From the NCBI GenBank assembly GCA_028277945.1, contig JANQFH010000008.1, positions 124,001-188,000 on the forward strand: a stretch of DNA of 64,000 bases, given 5' to 3'. The notes under the pieces are model-generated. The model was not told the origin of the DNA, ran no database searches, and saw nothing but the letters and a program-made list of their open reading frames with translations. This DNA is from Oligoflexia bacterium (GTDB taxonomy: Bacteria; Bdellovibrionota_G; JANQFH01). This document shows, piece after piece, positions 49,564 through 56,009 of the stretch (its first letter is position 1; every line of letters starts with the position of its first letter). Both the position numbers and the translations under genes were made by a program.

Positions 49564-49917
49564 TGGTGGAGGCGGCGGGAGTCGAACCCGCGTCCGAAAG
49601 TCTCTTGGAGACAGGCAGCTACATGTTTAGCGCGTGATTTAAGTCTCGCACCTTAAAGCTCCCACGAGCAGGATCTTAAAATGCCAGCCCATCAAAAGTC
49701 TCATTGCTAACGTGATTGGCGCCGCTAGCAACCAGCCTGCTAGTTTTGCGCCCCAGCCCCTGTAGCAGGCGTCGGAGGTGAGACGTGGCTGTCAATTAAG
49801 CAGCCAATGCATAGTTGTCAGTGCCAACTATGTTTTTTCCATCCGTTTTACGAGCAGACGGAACCCTCGACATGCTCCTGAATCCTTGATGACCCCCGTC
49901 GAGACCACATCGCCCCC
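49564..49917 (-). ncRNA. ssrA: Transfer-messenger RNA (tmRNA)
   Basis: 354 nt. The 5' end reads GGGGGCGATGTGGTCTCGAC (49917 downward) and the 3' end CGGGTTCGACTCCCGCCGCC followed by TCCACCA (to 49564). The 7-bp acceptor stem GGGGGCG/CGCCUCC pairs completely, with one G-U, and the T-arm with GGTTCGACTCC is intact. The tag frame is visible near 49790-49830: after ATAGTT it reads GTDNYALAA and stops with TAA. The resume codon would be GGC (Gly) instead of the common GCA. The 3' end is the attachment site of the neighbouring element and is restored by it. The partner protein gene smpB lies just upstream. tmRNA rescues stalled ribosomes and tags proteins for proteolysis. Confidence 0.97.
49567..49587 (+). 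other. Attachment site within the ssrA 3' end
   Basis: This is the proximal copy of the 21-bp direct repeat shared with 39870-39890. It lies in the T-arm/acceptor part of ssrA, the usual crossover region for integrases that use tRNA or tmRNA genes. Confidence 0.75.
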
Positions 49918-49960
49918 TTGTCCTGGGTTATTCATCACGGCAACGTGCTGCTTATCGTGA

Positions 49961-49990
49961 ATTATAACCGTTACGAGTGTTATCAAGCAA
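49961..49990 (-). promoter_or_regulatory. Promoter of ssrA
   Basis: Read on the minus strand: TTGCTT (49990-49985), an 18-bp spacer and a perfect TATAAT (49966-49961). It would start transcription roughly 35-40 nt before the mature tmRNA 5' end, leaving a short leader to be removed, as is usual. Confidence 0.6.
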
Positions 49991-49999
49991 TCCGCTTAG

Positions 50000-50452
50000 C
50001 TATTTTCGTCGCTTCTCCTTGGCCTTTCTGAGCTCCTTTCGCGATGCCTCGCGATCGATGACATCCCGTTTATCATACTTTCTCTTGCCAATGGCAAGGG
50101 CGATCTCCACCTTGGCCTTACCATGATCGTTGAAGTAAAGCTTTAAGGGAATCAAGGTAAAGCCACGCTCATCAACCTTGCTCTTGAGACGGCGGATCTC
50201 CTCCTTTTTCAGTAGCAGCTTGCGTCGTCGCAGCGGCTCATGGTTGTAGCGATTGCCTTGGGCAAAAGGGGAGATGTGTACGTGGTAGAGATAGGCCTCG
50301 CCGTTTTCTATGCTGACATAACCATCGCCGAGGTTGGCGCGGCCGAGCCGCAGCGACTTTACCTCAGTGCCCTGAAGCACCAGGCCCGCCTCCATGGTGC
50401 GCTCAATTTGATAGTTGCGGCGGGCACGTCTATTTTGACAGACTAACTGCAT
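50000..50452 (-). CDS. smpB: SsrA-binding protein SmpB
   Basis: 150 residues from ATG 50452. An in-frame TTG at 50476 would overlap the upstream gene and add an atypical front. The family text is complete: QNRRARRNYQIERTMEAGLV, LQGTEVKSLRLGRANLGDGY, EAYLYHVHISPFAQGN, RRRKLLLKKEEI and the basic tail KYDKRDVIDREASRKELRKA. SmpB folds as an OB-barrel, binds the tRNA-like domain of tmRNA and brings it to stalled ribosomes. It begins 4 bp after the stop of the sigma-54 activator and lies directly upstream of ssrA, so the two partners of trans-translation are neighbours. Confidence 0.97.
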   Translation of the reverse strand: MQLVCQNRRARRNYQIERTMEAGLVLQGTEVKSLRLGRANLGDGYVSIENGEAYLYHVHISPFAQGNRYNHEPLRRRKLLLKKEEIRRLKSKVDERGFTLIPLKLYFNDHGKAKVEIALAIGKRKYDKRDVIDREASRKELRKAKEKRRK

Positions 50453-50456
50453 GGGC

Positions 50457-52259
50457 TTAAGGTTCTTTAATAGCAAACTTCTTGATCTTACTCACCAAAG
50501 TACGACGGGGTACTTTGAGTAGCTGTGCTGCCTTGGTCTGGTTCCATCCCGTCTTTTGCAACGCCTGGAGAATGATCTGCCTCTCAAAGTTTTGCACCAG
50601 AGTTTTCATCTCACCCATTATCGTGGCATCGCCGCCAAGATGGGGTTGTGGTTTGGGGGTGGCTGAACCTGCTGTGGGCAAGTGGAGGTTCTCTGGAAAG
50701 ATGGTCTTGCCGGTGGTGATGACCACAGCGCGCTCTACACAGTTTTGTAGTTCACGAACATTGCCTGGCCAGCTGTACTGTGCCAGCAATTCTTTCGCAG
50801 CTGCAGCGAACTTCAGCTCAGGTTTTTGGTAGGCTTCACGGTAGTGATCAAGAAAGAACTCTGCAAAATGGGAGATCTCGTTGAGGCGTTCGCGTAGCGG
50901 CGGGATCTCCACGAGCATACCGTTGAGACGGAAGTAGAGATCCTCACGAAATAGCCCCTTATCAACAAGCTGCTTAAGGTTCTTATTCGTCGCACAGATC
51001 ACGCGGATATGCACGGCAATTTCTTCAACAGCGCCCACGCGGCGAACGACGTTTTCCTGCAAAACACGCAGCAGCTTAGCCTGTAATGAGTTTGGTAGCT
51101 CGCTGATCTCATCGAGAAAGAGGCTGCCACCGTGGCACGCCTGGATAATGCCAACCTTTGCCGTGCTCGCGCCAGTAAAGGCACCCTTTTCATGGCCAAA
51201 GAGCTCGCTCTCCAACAGCGCCTCTTGGAAGGCACCACAGTTAATCGCCATAAACGGACCGTCGACAAATTTACTCTGTTGGTGAATGGTCTGTGCCACC
51301 AACTCCTTTCCCGTGCCGGTCTCGCCTTGGATCACCACTGAGATCGGCGTTGGCGCAATCTGCATCACGGTTTTATAGACCGCTCGCATCTTGTGGCTGT
51401 GGAGAAGGATCTTCTCCTGAATAAACGAAGGGTGGGACCGCTGCGCGCTACTAGCACCGTAAGAGCTGCCGCTCTTACCCGAGAGGCCCTTGAGCTCCAT
51501 CCATATGGGTTGCCGACTTCTCTCTATCAGCTGGTCACGGCTGTTGCCATCGTTAGGATAGGTTGCCAACCCTACTTTGAGGCTGTGGCGTATGTTGAGA
51601 TGCTTCATCAACTTGTGGATAAAGCGTCGAGCCGCCTCAGACGAAGTCTCCGGCAGTAAGAGTTCGAGATCCCGCTGTCCGTAAGTGGCGAGCAAGTCCA
51701 TCATGCGTAACTTTTCAAGAACTTTACGGGTGATGCTGGCCATATCGGTCTGCTGATCGCTAATGTGCAGCATAACAATGGTGAGGTTGCGCTGGTAACG
51801 ATAGGCGCGGTCGATCTCTTCATCGACACGATAGAGAAAGAGGTCGTGGTTGGGAATGTTGTGCAGGCCAGATAGGGGGTTGTGCTTGTCGACCATGGTC
51901 AGACGCAGGGTGGTGAGGCCAAGTGAGACTTCATTACCATCTGCCAACAGCGCCTTTTTGATCAACTTGCCACCGATAAAGGTGCCATTGGTAGAGTCAA
52001 GATCACGCAGGACAATCGATGCGTTGGTGACTTTGAGTTGCAGATGGGTCCGGGAGATCTGCTCATCGTTGATTTGAACGTCACACTCTTGCGTCCGGCC
52101 AATGGTTATGCTGCCGGGGTAAATTGAGAAGGCTTGGCCTCGGTCGGGCCCGGCAGTGACGGTGAAAAAACCCACAGGTGTCCGCTGCAGCGCAGGTTTT
52201 GCTGCCTCAGCGCCGGCTGAGCCTTTGGACTTACGGAAGGTGCTCTCCTGTTTGGCCAT
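50457..52259 (-). CDS. FHA / degenerate GGDEF / sigma-54 AAA+ / Fis-type transcription activator
   Basis: A 600-residue protein. The FHA domain spans ~30-122 (SITIGRTQECDVQI, ISRTHLQL, DLDSTNGTFIGG). A GGDEF-like domain spans ~130-245, opening LSGLHNIPNHDLFLYRVDEE but with YGQRDLELLLP where GGDEF should stand, so it should not make cyclic di-GMP. The sigma-54 AAA+ domain spans ~285-510 with Walker A GETGTGKE, the sigma-54 contact loop GAFTGA, Walker B GGSLFLDEISELP and the R-finger region FREDLYFRLNGM. The C-terminal Fis-type HTH is at ~560-598 (GWNQTKAAQLLKVPRRTLVS). It is cytosolic and activates RpoN promoters in response to a phosphopeptide signal. It is co-transcribed with smpB (4 bp). 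Confidence 0.95.
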   Translation of the reverse strand: MAKQESTFRKSKGSAGAEAAKPALQRTPVGFFTVTAGPDRGQAFSIYPGSITIGRTQECDVQINDEQISRTHLQLKVTNASIVLRDLDSTNGTFIGGKLIKKALLADGNEVSLGLTTLRLTMVDKHNPLSGLHNIPNHDLFLYRVDEEIDRAYRYQRNLTIVMLHISDQQTDMASITRKVLEKLRMMDLLATYGQRDLELLLPETSSEAARRFIHKLMKHLNIRHSLKVGLATYPNDGNSRDQLIERSRQPIWMELKGLSGKSGSSYGASSAQRSHPSFIQEKILLHSHKMRAVYKTVMQIAPTPISVVIQGETGTGKELVAQTIHQQSKFVDGPFMAINCGAFQEALLESELFGHEKGAFTGASTAKVGIIQACHGGSLFLDEISELPNSLQAKLLRVLQENVVRRVGAVEEIAVHIRVICATNKNLKQLVDKGLFREDLYFRLNGMLVEIPPLRERLNEISHFAEFFLDHYREAYQKPELKFAAAAKELLAQYSWPGNVRELQNCVERAVVITTGKTIFPENLHLPTAGSATPKPQPHLGGDATIMGEMKTLVQNFERQIILQALQKTGWNQTKAAQLLKVPRRTLVSKIKKFAIKEP

Positions 52260-52299
52260 AGCGGGTTCCTACTATTGTACCAACTGCAGCAGTTTAAGG

Positions 52300-53538
52300 C
52301 TAAGGGGCGACGGTAAAGGAGAAACCCTGCTCCTCTAGAGCGATCATGAGTTGGCTGACGTGGTCTGGGCCGCGTGTCTCCACGGTGAGGTGGCACTGCG
52401 CACTGCCAATGGGTGTCCTGCTGAAGATCCGGTCGTGGTTTACCTGCAGGATGTTGGCGCGATGTTGGGCGCAGAGATGAGCGAGCTGCTCCAAAGCACC
52501 TGGACGATCTGAGAGCAGGATCTTCAGACGTGAGAGGCGGCCGCTCTTGAGTAAGCCGCGGTCAATGATGCGGGAGAGTAGGTTTATATCAATATTACCA
52601 CTGGTTAGGATGGCGACGAGACGCTTGCCAACAAACCGCTGGCGGTGCTCCAACAGTGCGGCCACAGATGCAGCAGCAGGGATTTCTGAGAGCATCTTGC
52701 CCTGCTCAAGAAGATGTAAAATGGCCATGTTAAGGCTCTCATCCGTGACCGTAACGAGGTCATCAACATGCGTTGGAATGGTCTCTTTGGCGATGCTGCA
52801 GAGGGTGTCAAGTTGGTCATCCTGCAATAGCGTTGGGTCGTAGACATAGCCGGTTTTGTGATGATGGCTACCCTTGAAAAAGGCAAAAACCCTACTGCTG
52901 TGTTGCGGTTCAACGCCAATGATCTTGGTATCTGGGTAGATCGATTTGAAGGCAACGGCCACTGCGCTGATGAGCGCTCCCGTGGTTACCGGACACAAGA
53001 GGATATCCACAGGCTCGCTTTGGAGTTGATCGCTGATCTCAAAGCCGATGCTGCCGTAGCCGGTGATCACCTGCCTATCCTCAGAAGGGTGGAGGAAGGG
53101 AATGCCTCGTGCCTGAGCGATCTTCTCCGCCTCTTGCAATGCCTCGTTGATATCGCTGCCCTGAAGAATGACATCGGCACCAAAGGCGTGAATGCTGTGT
53201 ACACGTTGTAATGGCGTGGTAATCGGCAAGACCACAGAGACAGGTATCTCTAAGTTTGCTCCGTGTCGTGCAGCTGCAAAGGCGCTGTTGGTATTAGGAG
53301 CCACTAGAACGCCTTCTTTGCGGCTGCGCTTGTCGAGGTTCAGGAGTGCGTGCAGCAGGCCACGGTCGCGAAAGGTACCAGAAGGTTGAAAGTTCTCTAA
53401 TTTGAGCAGGACCTCAGCATTGAGGAGTTCACTGAGAAAGGCTGCTGGGTAGAGGGGTGTGATAGGCAGGTGGGGCGCAAGCAACTCCTTTGCTGTCCGA
53501 ATAGCCTCAGCAGTTATGTGGCGGCAGGCTGCTGGCAT
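52300..53538 (-). CDS. IlvA-like PLP-fold protein with ACT domain, cofactor motifs lost
   Basis: 412 residues from ATG 53538 (GTG 53553 also in frame, and residue numbers here count from that GTG). The overall text is threonine-ammonia-lyase: LLKLENFQPSGTF, VITGYGSIGFEI, KIIGVEPQ, NIDINLLSRIIDRGL, plus a C-terminal ACT domain from ~340 (LSDRPGALEQLAHLCAQH). However, the PLP lysine of SFK-x-RG is Arg62 (GTFRDRG). The SxGNHAQG substrate loop is APNTNSAF, the GGGGL phosphate loop is VTTGAL, TEGAGA is SEIPAA, and the LADG loop is absent. Catalysis with PLP therefore looks impossible. It may be an amino-acid sensor or regulator (inference). Automated annotation would probably call it ilvA. It lies upstream of the FHA-sigma-54 activator, 40 bp away. 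Confidence 0.85.
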   Translation of the reverse strand: MPAACRHITAEAIRTAKELLAPHLPITPLYPAAFLSELLNAEVLLKLENFQPSGTFRDRGLLHALLNLDKRSRKEGVLVAPNTNSAFAAARHGANLEIPVSVVLPITTPLQRVHSIHAFGADVILQGSDINEALQEAEKIAQARGIPFLHPSEDRQVITGYGSIGFEISDQLQSEPVDILLCPVTTGALISAVAVAFKSIYPDTKIIGVEPQHSSRVFAFFKGSHHHKTGYVYDPTLLQDDQLDTLCSIAKETIPTHVDDLVTVTDESLNMAILHLLEQGKMLSEIPAAASVAALLEHRQRFVGKRLVAILTSGNIDINLLSRIIDRGLLKSGRLSRLKILLSDRPGALEQLAHLCAQHRANILQVNHDRIFSRTPIGSAQCHLTVETRGPDHVSQLMIALEEQGFSFTVAP

Positions 53539-53717
53539 GGACAGAGACCCCACGCAATACGGTTTGCCCCCCCTTCTTCTCGGCCCTTATCTAACACAAA
53601 GGCAAAGATAACACAACCGTGTTAACCGATCGGTGATTTTTAATGTTTTAATATTGGTAGGTTATGTAATGAGCTGACCGATCGTTTGGTTGGTGTGGTT
53701 GGCGATCGAAACGATGT

Positions 53718-54347
53718 TTAAACCGCCTTGCTCCTCGTTCGGGGAGCCAGTTTAAACTGGGCCAATTTTTTTCGCAGGGTGTTGCGGTTGATCCCCAACA
53801 CTTTGGCCCCTTGGACCTGGTTCCAGTTGCTCTTATCCAAAACCATCTTGAGCAGTGGCCGCTCCAGCCGCGGCATGATCAATTGGTGGAGGTTGTCTAA
53901 TGTGGTGACATCGAGTCTACGCAGCACATGTAGGAGCTTCTCTTCCACAAGTTCTTCCAACGAGAGGCTTGCCACCACATCTTTGGCTGCCCGCTGTTGT
54001 TCTGCTTTGCAGATTAGGCAGCTAAGTTGACCTTTATTGACTGGTTTGAGTATGTAGTCGTGAACAACCGCCTTCTTCAAGTAAGGCGAGATTTGCTGCA
54101 ACTGTGTTGACTGCAGCAAGATAGCGCGAAAACTACTTTGTGGTAGTGAGGCGTTACCGCCGTTGCTGAAATAGTTAAGATGGTGATAGTCGAAGACAAC
54201 ACAGTGGGGTTTTCTTTTCTTTGCCCACTTTACCGCCTCGTGATGGTCGGCTGTGTGTAAGAGATGATATCCTTGAGAGCTTAAGTAGTTGCGAATGTTT
54301 GCAGGAAAAACGTGACGACTAGCACATATAAAATACTTGGTTGCCAA
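53718..54347 (-). CDS. Divergent receiver plus Fis-type DNA-binding regulator
   Basis: TTG 54347 follows AAGAGG at a good distance and gives 209 residues. The frame also reaches a GTG at 54422 without a ribosome site. Residues ~1-110 resemble a response-regulator receiver: KYFICASRHVFPANIRNYLS, HCVVFDYHHL with a possible phospho-Asp, and DYILKPVNKGQL with the conserved KP. The acidic N-terminal pair is missing, so phosphorylation is doubtful. The C-terminus is a Fis/NtrC HTH (LERPLLKMVLDKSNWNQVQG, then AKVLGINRNTLRKKLAQFKL). There is no sigma-54 AAA domain. It is an orphan, with no sensor kinase nearby. It stands divergent from the 3D-domain lipoprotein. Confidence 0.8.
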   Translation of the reverse strand: MATKYFICASRHVFPANIRNYLSSQGYHLLHTADHHEAVKWAKKRKPHCVVFDYHHLNYFSNGGNASLPQSSFRAILLQSTQLQQISPYLKKAVVHDYILKPVNKGQLSCLICKAEQQRAAKDVVASLSLEELVEEKLLHVLRRLDVTTLDNLHQLIMPRLERPLLKMVLDKSNWNQVQGAKVLGINRNTLRKKLAQFKLAPRTRSKAV

Positions 54348-54468
54348 GAAAAACCTCTTAAGGGCTGAAAGCGCTATTTTTCCTACTGCATTTTTTTTAG
54401 GGTTGCAATGAGAAATTAACACTATTTTAATATTTTTTTATATAACGAAAATTTTTTGAACTTTAGCT

Positions 54469-55455
54469 ATGCGAACGGTAATTTTATCCACAGTAATTTT
54501 TCTTTGTTTTTATCTGTATGCCTGTGTCAGTAAGCACAATACAGAACCACACAAGCAAGATGAGCTAACCGAAGTCGAACAGCTACAACTTGAGCTTGCA
54601 GCCATGCACTTTGACAACGGCGATTATGCACTAGCACGTAAAGAGTACATCCGTTTGATTCTTAACGATGACAGTGTTCAGTTAGGCGAACTAGCACAGT
54701 ACATGATTGGTGAGAGCTACTATAGAGAGCAAGATTGTCCACTGGCCGAGCGTTACTTCTTGCAGTATATCGTGCGTTACCCTACGGGTTACAAACGAGC
54801 CGAGAGCGAGGTGCGGCTGCAACAGTGCCAAGAGCAACGTGCTGAAGCTGAGCGTGTTTGGACCACGGCAAAGCTACGTCGGCTGCCGCAGAAGCGCGTG
54901 AAAAGACGACAGCCACGCCAACATATGTGGGGTAAGCCGTTTCGGACGACCTGGTATTGGGTTGTCGATGAAGCCGACTATGCCAGGAAGCATCTGGTGC
55001 CACTGCTTACGCCTACCGGCAGGGTTATCAAAAGGGTGCCACGCCGTTTTTTGCGTCGTCTGCATGTTGAAGGTACCGGCCGGCTGCGCGATGGTCGTGT
55101 TGTCAACTGGGCAGCGCCTAAACGTTATGTCGTTGTTGATCGTAGTGCGCCGTTTGGATTAGGAGCGCAGGGCAGGGCGCTCATTCCGTTTCGGAGTGTG
55201 GCGGTCGATCGCAACTTAATTCCATTAGGTACGGTCTTCTACATCAAAGAGTTTGATGGCGTTGCACTGCCCACGGGAAGGCAGCACGATGGTTGTTTTG
55301 TTGCCGCGGATGTCGGTAGTGCAGTGCGAGATCGTCATGTCGATCTGTTTGCGCCAGCCTATGAACAAGCACTGGCCGTCATGCAACAGGTGCCAGAGTG
55401 GGTCACTTTGCGTTCACCGGCAGCGCACTGTCGTCGCAGTTACAGCATCCACTAA
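54469..55455 (+). CDS. Lipoprotein with TPR-like region and 3D domain (murein-active type)
   Basis: A 328-residue protein. The N-terminal VILSTVIFLCFYLYAC allows lipidation at Cys19. Residues ~40-130 are TPR-like, as in outer-membrane assembly lipoproteins (LAAMHFDNGDYALARKEYIR, AQYMIGESYYREQDCPLAER, YFLQYIVRYPTG). The C-terminus (~200-310) is a 3D domain as found at the end of MltA-type lytic transglycosylases: RSVAVDRNLIPLGTVFYI, then HDGCFVAADVGSAVRDRHVD, with the three aspartates. Its probable role is in peptidoglycan cleavage or binding at the outer membrane. The TPR-3D combination is less usual than the MltA arrangement. It ends with a 4-bp convergent overlap with the YceD gene. Confidence 0.85.
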   Translation: MRTVILSTVIFLCFYLYACVSKHNTEPHKQDELTEVEQLQLELAAMHFDNGDYALARKEYIRLILNDDSVQLGELAQYMIGESYYREQDCPLAERYFLQYIVRYPTGYKRAESEVRLQQCQEQRAEAERVWTTAKLRRLPQKRVKRRQPRQHMWGKPFRTTWYWVVDEADYARKHLVPLLTPTGRVIKRVPRRFLRRLHVEGTGRLRDGRVVNWAAPKRYVVVDRSAPFGLGAQGRALIPFRSVAVDRNLIPLGTVFYIKEFDGVALPTGRQHDGCFVAADVGSAVRDRHVDLFAPAYEQALAVMQQVPEWVTLRSPAAHCRRSYSIH

Positions 55456-55928
55456 GCGTGTTGAACAGCAGCCTCGCAAGAGCACTGTCCCATGTTCAAG
55501 TTGATACCGCAGTTTGGGCAGAGGCCTTTACAGTCTTGGCGGCAATGAAAGATCATCGGCAAGCTTAGAACCAGCTGATCGCGGACGACTTCGGCGAGGT
55601 CAATCTGATCGCCGTGGTAGGCCAACAACCCGTCGTCTTCTTCATCGATCATTGTCCGCGGCATACAGGTCACAGAGAGCGCCTGCTGCAACGGATAAGA
55701 AAACGTCTCCAGACAACGGTCACAGGTCGGCTGTAGTGCCAGTTCGAAGTTGCCTTTAAGGTGCACATGTTCCCGTTGTTTTTCGACAGAGAGCTTTACT
55801 TGAATCGCTGTCTGCATGGCTTGCTGTAAGCGATCATTGCTGCCAAAGCTCTGGCGCAATTTTTGCGCGTCGAGAGAGAAGTCAAGCTCGAGCCCGTCAA
55901 TGGGAATGGTGCTGATTTTGAGCTTCAT
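55452..55928 (-). CDS. YceD/DUF177 family protein
   Basis: AAGGAG stands before ATG 55928, giving 158 residues. The open frame extends upstream to 56171 but would run into leuS. Family features are the N-terminal strand MKLKISTIPIDGLELDFSLD, the Cys pair CDRCLETFSYPLQ, the acidic DLAEVVRDQLVLSLPM, and a C-terminal four-Cys cluster CRQDCKGLCPNCGINL, NMGQCSC that likely binds zinc. In many bacteria yceD lies ahead of rpmF and is linked to 23S rRNA/ribosome biogenesis. Here no rpmF follows, only the convergent 3D-domain gene. It is divergent from leuS. Confidence 0.9.
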   Translation of the reverse strand: MKLKISTIPIDGLELDFSLDAQKLRQSFGSNDRLQQAMQTAIQVKLSVEKQREHVHLKGNFELALQPTCDRCLETFSYPLQQALSVTCMPRTMIDEEDDGLLAYHGDQIDLAEVVRDQLVLSLPMIFHCRQDCKGLCPNCGINLNMGQCSCEAAVQHA

Positions 55929-55947
55929 GGTCTCCTTAACTAGCGCT

Positions 55948-55963
55948 ACATTCGTCCGAATGT
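55948..55963. promoter_or_regulatory. Palindrome in the yceD-leuS divergent promoter
   Basis: ACATTCG-TC-CGAATGT, perfect 7-bp arms with a 2-bp spacer. Its edge overlaps a perfect TTGACA (minus strand, 55966-55961) that would serve yceD, although no good -10 partner was found. Repressor binding here would block yceD and perhaps leuS. Confidence 0.45.
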
Positions 55964-56009
55964 CAATCCGTTGGCTGCTTGACAGCCTGCGGGGGAGGCG
56001 AGAAGATGA

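Larger units (their letters stand above)
39870..49587. mobile_element. Integrated element in the ssrA (tmRNA) 3' end, P4-like satellite type
   Basis: A 21-bp direct repeat with one mismatch bounds the element: 39870-39890 at the far side, and 49567-49587 within the 3' end of ssrA. A P4-type integrase lies beside ssrA and transcribes away from it. The content is integrase, an unknown protein, an AlpA-like regulator, primase/DUF3987, two small phage-type genes and cargo. The sequence CCCCATAGTTGCCCC occurs near both ends (39948-39962 and 49435-49449), consistent with integrase arm-type sites. tmRNA genes are well-known integration targets. Capsid and tail genes are absent, so this is a satellite or integrative island and not a full prophage. 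Confidence 0.85.

Noticed and set aside
49778-49960. Open frame across the tmRNA
   Set aside because: It lies within ssrA and its leader, so it is not a protein gene.
53600-53660. Terminator-like palindromes (AACCGATCGGT then T-run)
   Set aside because: The stem is very short and the T-run brief. A 164-bp gap without a gene, but evidence is too thin for a call.
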